This document shows, in pieces, positions 60,480 through 64,000 of a DNA stretch of 64,000 nt. Within the stretch, counting starts at the first letter, position 1. The number at the start of each line of letters is the position of its first letter. Source of the stretch: Brachionus manjavacas (taxonomy: Eukaryota; Rotifera; Eurotatoria; Ploima; Brachionidae); NCBI GenBank assembly GCA_019054805.1, contig JAHQIY010000001.1, positions 2,618,501 to 2,682,500 on the forward strand. The letters are read 5' to 3'. The notes under the pieces are model-generated. The model had not been told where the DNA came from. It did not search any database and saw only the letters and a list, made by a program, of their open reading frames with translations. The position numbers and the translations under genes are program-made.

Positions 60480-61140
60480 ACTTTAATTTTTTTAACATTA
60501 ATTGGTCCAAGACTAAAATTATGTTTATCTCAAATAAAACAAAACTTAAGTTTCCCTGTAATATTCAGATAAATGGTATTATGGTTGAAGTTGTTGATAA
60601 ATTTAAACTTCTCGGAGTAATAATTGATACCAAGCTCAATTTTTGCAACACGTAATAAGCTAAAGAACTTCAATAAATAAACAACTTTATGCTATAAGAA
60701 GATAATTTTACTTATCTCACAAAGTCAAGCTCCAGTTCTTCAAATCATTTATCATGCCGTTCTTTGACTACTGTCTATCTTTATCAATATGTTTTACAAA
60801 AAGATCAATTCAAAAAAATTTCGATTATTAAATATTCGCCCAAATATTCATGGCAATGTTAAAAGATAAGTTTTAATCAGCAACCGCAAAATATTGATTA
60901 TAATCTAAGAAATTCCAATGACTATCTCGTTCCTTCTAAAGGAAAATTTAATGATAATGGTGGAAAAACTTAATTTTGATTATTTTTATTCTAAGTTCAA
61001 CAATAAATTACTTATTGATGATCTCCATTTAGATTTTGTCTTATTTAAACCAAGAATAAACAATAACATTAATTTAATTTTCATAAATTTTTTTAAATTT
61101 TTTCTAATTTTGATATTAATTTCAAAAATCTAATTTTTTA
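60480..61140 (+). mobile_element. LINE RT thumb/C-terminal fragment
   Basis: Frames: VVDKFKLLGVIIDTKLNF, KVKLQFFKSFIMPFFDYCLS, and FDYFYSKFNNKLLIDDLHLD. Jockey-type C-terminal order with many breaks. The 3' end is unclear. Confidence 0.65.
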
Positions 61141-61444
61141 TTAATTTTATAAATTTTTATGTGCTTTTTTATTAATAAATGGGCTCAATCTTCCCTTATG
61201 GATTTTGACTTTTGGTCTCTTTGATTGGGTTGGAATAAATAAGTTTTTATTAAAATCTATTAAAATATTTAAACTTATTAAAGTTCGATCAAAAGCAACA
61301 TTTAAAAATTTTAAAAATGAAAATAAACTTGACATGACATGTCAAGTAATTGCTTCGAAAAAAATTATTTCTTTTCTATTATTAAAAAAAAATATTAAAA
61401 TTTATATTTTGATCTTTTGATCTTGATCTCAAACTTCAATTTGC

Positions 61445-61934
61445 CGGCATTGTGAATTTTCATACAAAAATTCCAATACCAAATAAAGATTCTTAATAAA
61501 AATTTGGATTTTGTACAACATTTTATCTGTAAATTTTAAAAAGGTGAAACAAACAAAATTACATTTAAAAGTCCAGTTTAAAGAAAAATTTTAAAGATAT
61601 GTTTGCCAATAGATTGATTATTTTCAATTAAATTGAATGTAAATTGAAAATTGAAAAATAACTCCCTAATTCAAAATTATTTAGGAAGCGATGAAAGGAA
61701 TTTAACAATTAAATAAAATAAATATACAAATTGCAAAAAATTATTCTTTTTAGAAAAGATCTTAGACACAAAAAATAAACAAGTTTCAAAATATTGATGA
61801 TTTATTTGATCATTAATATTTCCCTTTTAAAGGAAATTTATCATATTTTTTTTCAAAAAGTTCAATTTTGTCTATTTATATTATTCAAATAGAATTTAAT
61901 TTTTGGAAGGTTTGTATGAAAATTCACAATGGCG
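61445..61934. mobile_element. non-autonomous inverted-repeat element (reference copy)
   Basis: Termini CGGCATTGTGAATTTTCATA and its inverse TATGAAAATTCACAATGGCG, about 490 bp, non-coding. Partial or interrupted copies lie at 1459, 11880-12092 and 49476-51516, which makes this the cleanest copy. Confidence 0.85.
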
Positions 61935-62216
61935 TCTCTAGCTAAGTTTTAAATAACTAAGGTATTCATGAAGTGCTATTTCACATGAATGTCCAAGTCT
62001 CAAGCCATGCTGAGCATCAAAGAAAACATGATTCGACTCTAAGTAGATTGAGATTAGCTAAAAGCTTATCAAACATTTTTACAATAGAAGACAGAACTGT
62101 AAAAGCTCTTTAATTATTAATGCCTGATCTATTACCTTTATTTTTGTACAAAGTACTTACAATCGCTAATTTCCAATCTTCCGGGATACTTTATAACTTT
62201 ATACTCTGAGTTAATA

Positions 62217-63492
62217 CAGTCAACTCTCGTTAATCCGAATAGAAATTGCCCTAAGAAATCATTGTTCGGATTAAAATATTCGGATAATCAATTTTACCAG
62301 AATTAAAATCTTTTTTATACGAAAATACATTTATTTATTTAATAGAGGCGATAGAGGCTACAAACAAAGCATCAGGAAATCATTCGCTCGTTTTGATTGT
62401 AAGTTATTTAGATCATTGTATTTATGTGTATTATATATATATAGTATATGTGTATTTAGTGTATTAACTTTTGTTCGTCCTCTTTTGGAATTTGCTGTGC
62501 CTGTATGGTCTCCATTTCTTAAGTCGGATTGTGAGAATCTTGAGAGGATTCAACGCAGAGCTACGAAATTTGTTTCTTCAATTAGAAACAAACCGTATGA
62601 AAGCAGATTGAAGGCTTTAAACATTCCAAATCTGGTGGAAAGAAGAAAAAGAGGTGATCTAATTCAATAATACAAGTTCATGCATGGAATAGAAATGGTT
62701 GAAAAAAGCAACAATTTTAATGTCACCAAAATCCAAGGAAGAGGTCACTGCTTCAAATATCACAAAGAAATTTCGAGGCTCCAACATAGAGATAACTTTT
62801 TTTTCAACAGAACCGCTAACATATGGAACTCACTGCCAAATCAATTAGTTGAAGCCCCTAATGTTAACAGCTTTAAAGCAGGCATTGATTGCTGGATGAG
62901 CAGCAATCAATCACATCAGCTGTCATAGTGTGCCTTATCAGCACACTCGCTGGCTAGCCAGCTACAGTCAAAACTACTACTACTACTACTAAATTACAAA
63001 TTAACTATCGGAATAAAATTGACAAAAAAAATAATTTAGTTTCGTGACAAGAAATTAACCAAGCTTGGTTGTGTTAGGCTTGATGCCTTTACGTCAATGA
63101 ATCTTGACTTAAAATAAGATATACAATCAGCATTTTTGTCATTCATCAAAGATGATTGTTCCATTAGCAAACAAAAATTATTAAATCCTTCAAAAGCCTC
63201 CTTTGATCCAACTTTAACAACCTCTAAAACTAAAATAATGTTAATATACGTACAAAAAAAATCTTAGAGACTAAAATTCATATTCGAATAAAAAAATATT
63301 TTTATTACTGAATACATTGACAATAAACCCGAAGTTTTTTGTTCGGATGTCAAATTAAACCGAACAAAAAATTCGGTTTAACAAATGAATTTTACATGTA
63401 AAGGTATGGGAAATAGCTCCGAGCCAGATAAATTTTGTTCGGTTATCGAATTATTCGTACTAAAATGTATTCGGATTATCGAGACTTGACTG
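62217..63492. mobile_element. pogo/Tigger-like non-autonomous element
   Basis: The left terminus CAGTCAACTCTCGTTAATCC and the right terminus (inverse CAGTCAAGTCTCGATAATCC) match at 21 of 23 positions. TA duplications flank at 62215-62216 and 63493-63494. 1276 bp. ATTCGG/CCGAA motifs recur internally. No transposase; a CR1-like LINE piece is inserted inside. Related by terminus to the element ending at 11015. Confidence 0.9.
62462..62995 (+). mobile_element. CR1-like LINE C-terminal fragment
   Basis: The frame reads LTFVRPLLEFAVPVWSPFLK, ENLERIQRRATKFVSSI, LVERRKRGDLIQ, then after one stop at 62668 MHGIEMVEK, GRGHCFKYHKE and NRTANIWNSLPNQLVEAPNV, NSFKAGIDCWM. This is the classical CR1/L2-type ending. 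The 3' end has GCTGG-CTAG-CCAGC and an (ACT)n tail at 62974-62993. Confidence 0.85.
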
Positions 63493-64000
63493 TATAACAA
63501 AAAAACAAAAATATCAGGGAGACCTTTTAAAATTCTTGGATGAATTCCAATAGATCCAGGTGAGCTAGAAGATGGTAACTCATCAAGATCTTTTGAGTCA
63601 TTTTCAAATTACAAAGAAGAAGTCGTAATAGATTCAAAGCAAATGTCAAACATGTCTACTTGATCAACGGTGTTTGATGGTTTAGAATCATTTCAAACTA
63701 GCTATTCCGGAAAGTTGTTAATATCAGCATTTCCTCTAGTTTTTATTTAAGATTTATAAAAATTCCAGAATTCTTTAAATTTTCTTCTAGCCTCTTTAAG
63801 ATAATTTAAATTTTGGTCATTTTTAACTAAATTATAATATTTATAGTATAAGTCTCTATAATTTGTTAAAGACCTAATCTCAGAGTCAAACCATGGACTT
63901 TGTTGATAATTTTTATCCTTAAGCTTTCATATTAGAAACTGAAAAAAAACGATCAGTAATTTATGATCGCTAAAAGGCCAGCCAACTATTAAAGAAGAAG

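Larger units (their letters stand above)
61940..64000 (-). mobile_element. LINE, RT start region, split by a pogo-like element
   Basis: The minus-strand order runs from 63,950: KNYQQSPWFDSEIRSLTNYR, YYKYYNLVKND, LKEARRKFKEFWNFYK (endonuclease-RT linker), then about 63,530 PGSIGIHPRILK. After the inserted element (62217-63492) come PEDWKLAIVSTLYKNKGNRS and LLANLNLLRVESCFL (RT blocks 0-2) down to about 61,970. The frame is degraded. Continues beyond the right edge. Confidence 0.65.

Overview
The window is nuclear DNA of a small-genome animal. It is visibly very AT-rich. Its genes are interrupted mostly by GT-AG introns of only 43-58 nt, and it carries metazoan genes (INTS4, a T-box factor, HMG20, AK7, dynactin p27). 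Several unrelated non-LTR retrotransposon families are packed between them. Together with the ciliary AK7 gene this fits a monogonont rotifer such as Brachionus, but that assignment is inference. No prokaryotic operons, CRISPR arrays, tRNA or rRNA genes were recognised.

Layout. 1-5282 (-): INTS4, cut by the left edge. 5934-6861 (+): five-exon USB1, head-to-head with INTS4; its exons are mostly too short to stand out as open frames. 7.1-11.0 kb: a pogo/Tigger-like transposon holding a LINE. 12.5-13.4 kb (-): ANP32. 15.1-15.5 kb (-): an unrecognised protein built of five 22-residue repeats. 16-21.4 kb: wreckage of LINEs and a Ty3/gypsy element. 21431-24637: a hAT transposon with a perfect 8-bp target duplication, sitting inside an older LINE. 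24978-26243 (+): mannose-6-phosphate isomerase. 26.5-27.0 kb: an integrase-tail remnant. 28577-30670 (+): mitochondrial IF-2. 34093-35424 (+): HMG20. 36944-38124 (+): DCTN6, convergent with AK7 (38198-43179, -). 45873-48496 (-): a PHO84-type phosphate transporter of the major facilitator superfamily. 48.9-51.5 kb: a gypsy fragment and a nest of inverted-repeat elements. 53630-55530 (-): a T-box gene. 56-64 kb: LINE fragments of several families, an inverted-repeat element, and a pogo-like element nested in a LINE with a CR1-like LINE inside it.

The host genes do not form a pathway. They are housekeeping functions: Integrator and U6 snRNA processing (INTS4 and USB1 share a divergent promoter region), mitochondrial translation, mannose metabolism, dynactin, ciliary nucleotide metabolism and phosphate uptake, plus two transcription regulators. 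Introns are bimodal: about 50 nt, or 0.5-2.5 kb, and three of the five long ones contain recognisable transposon sequence. The most unusual observations are the shared 3'-terminal hairpin plus short-repeat tail in several unrelated LINE families, the 22-residue repeat gene, the USB1 5'-end duplication, a 29-bp stray copy of MTIF2 coding sequence, and the PHO84-type carrier in an animal.
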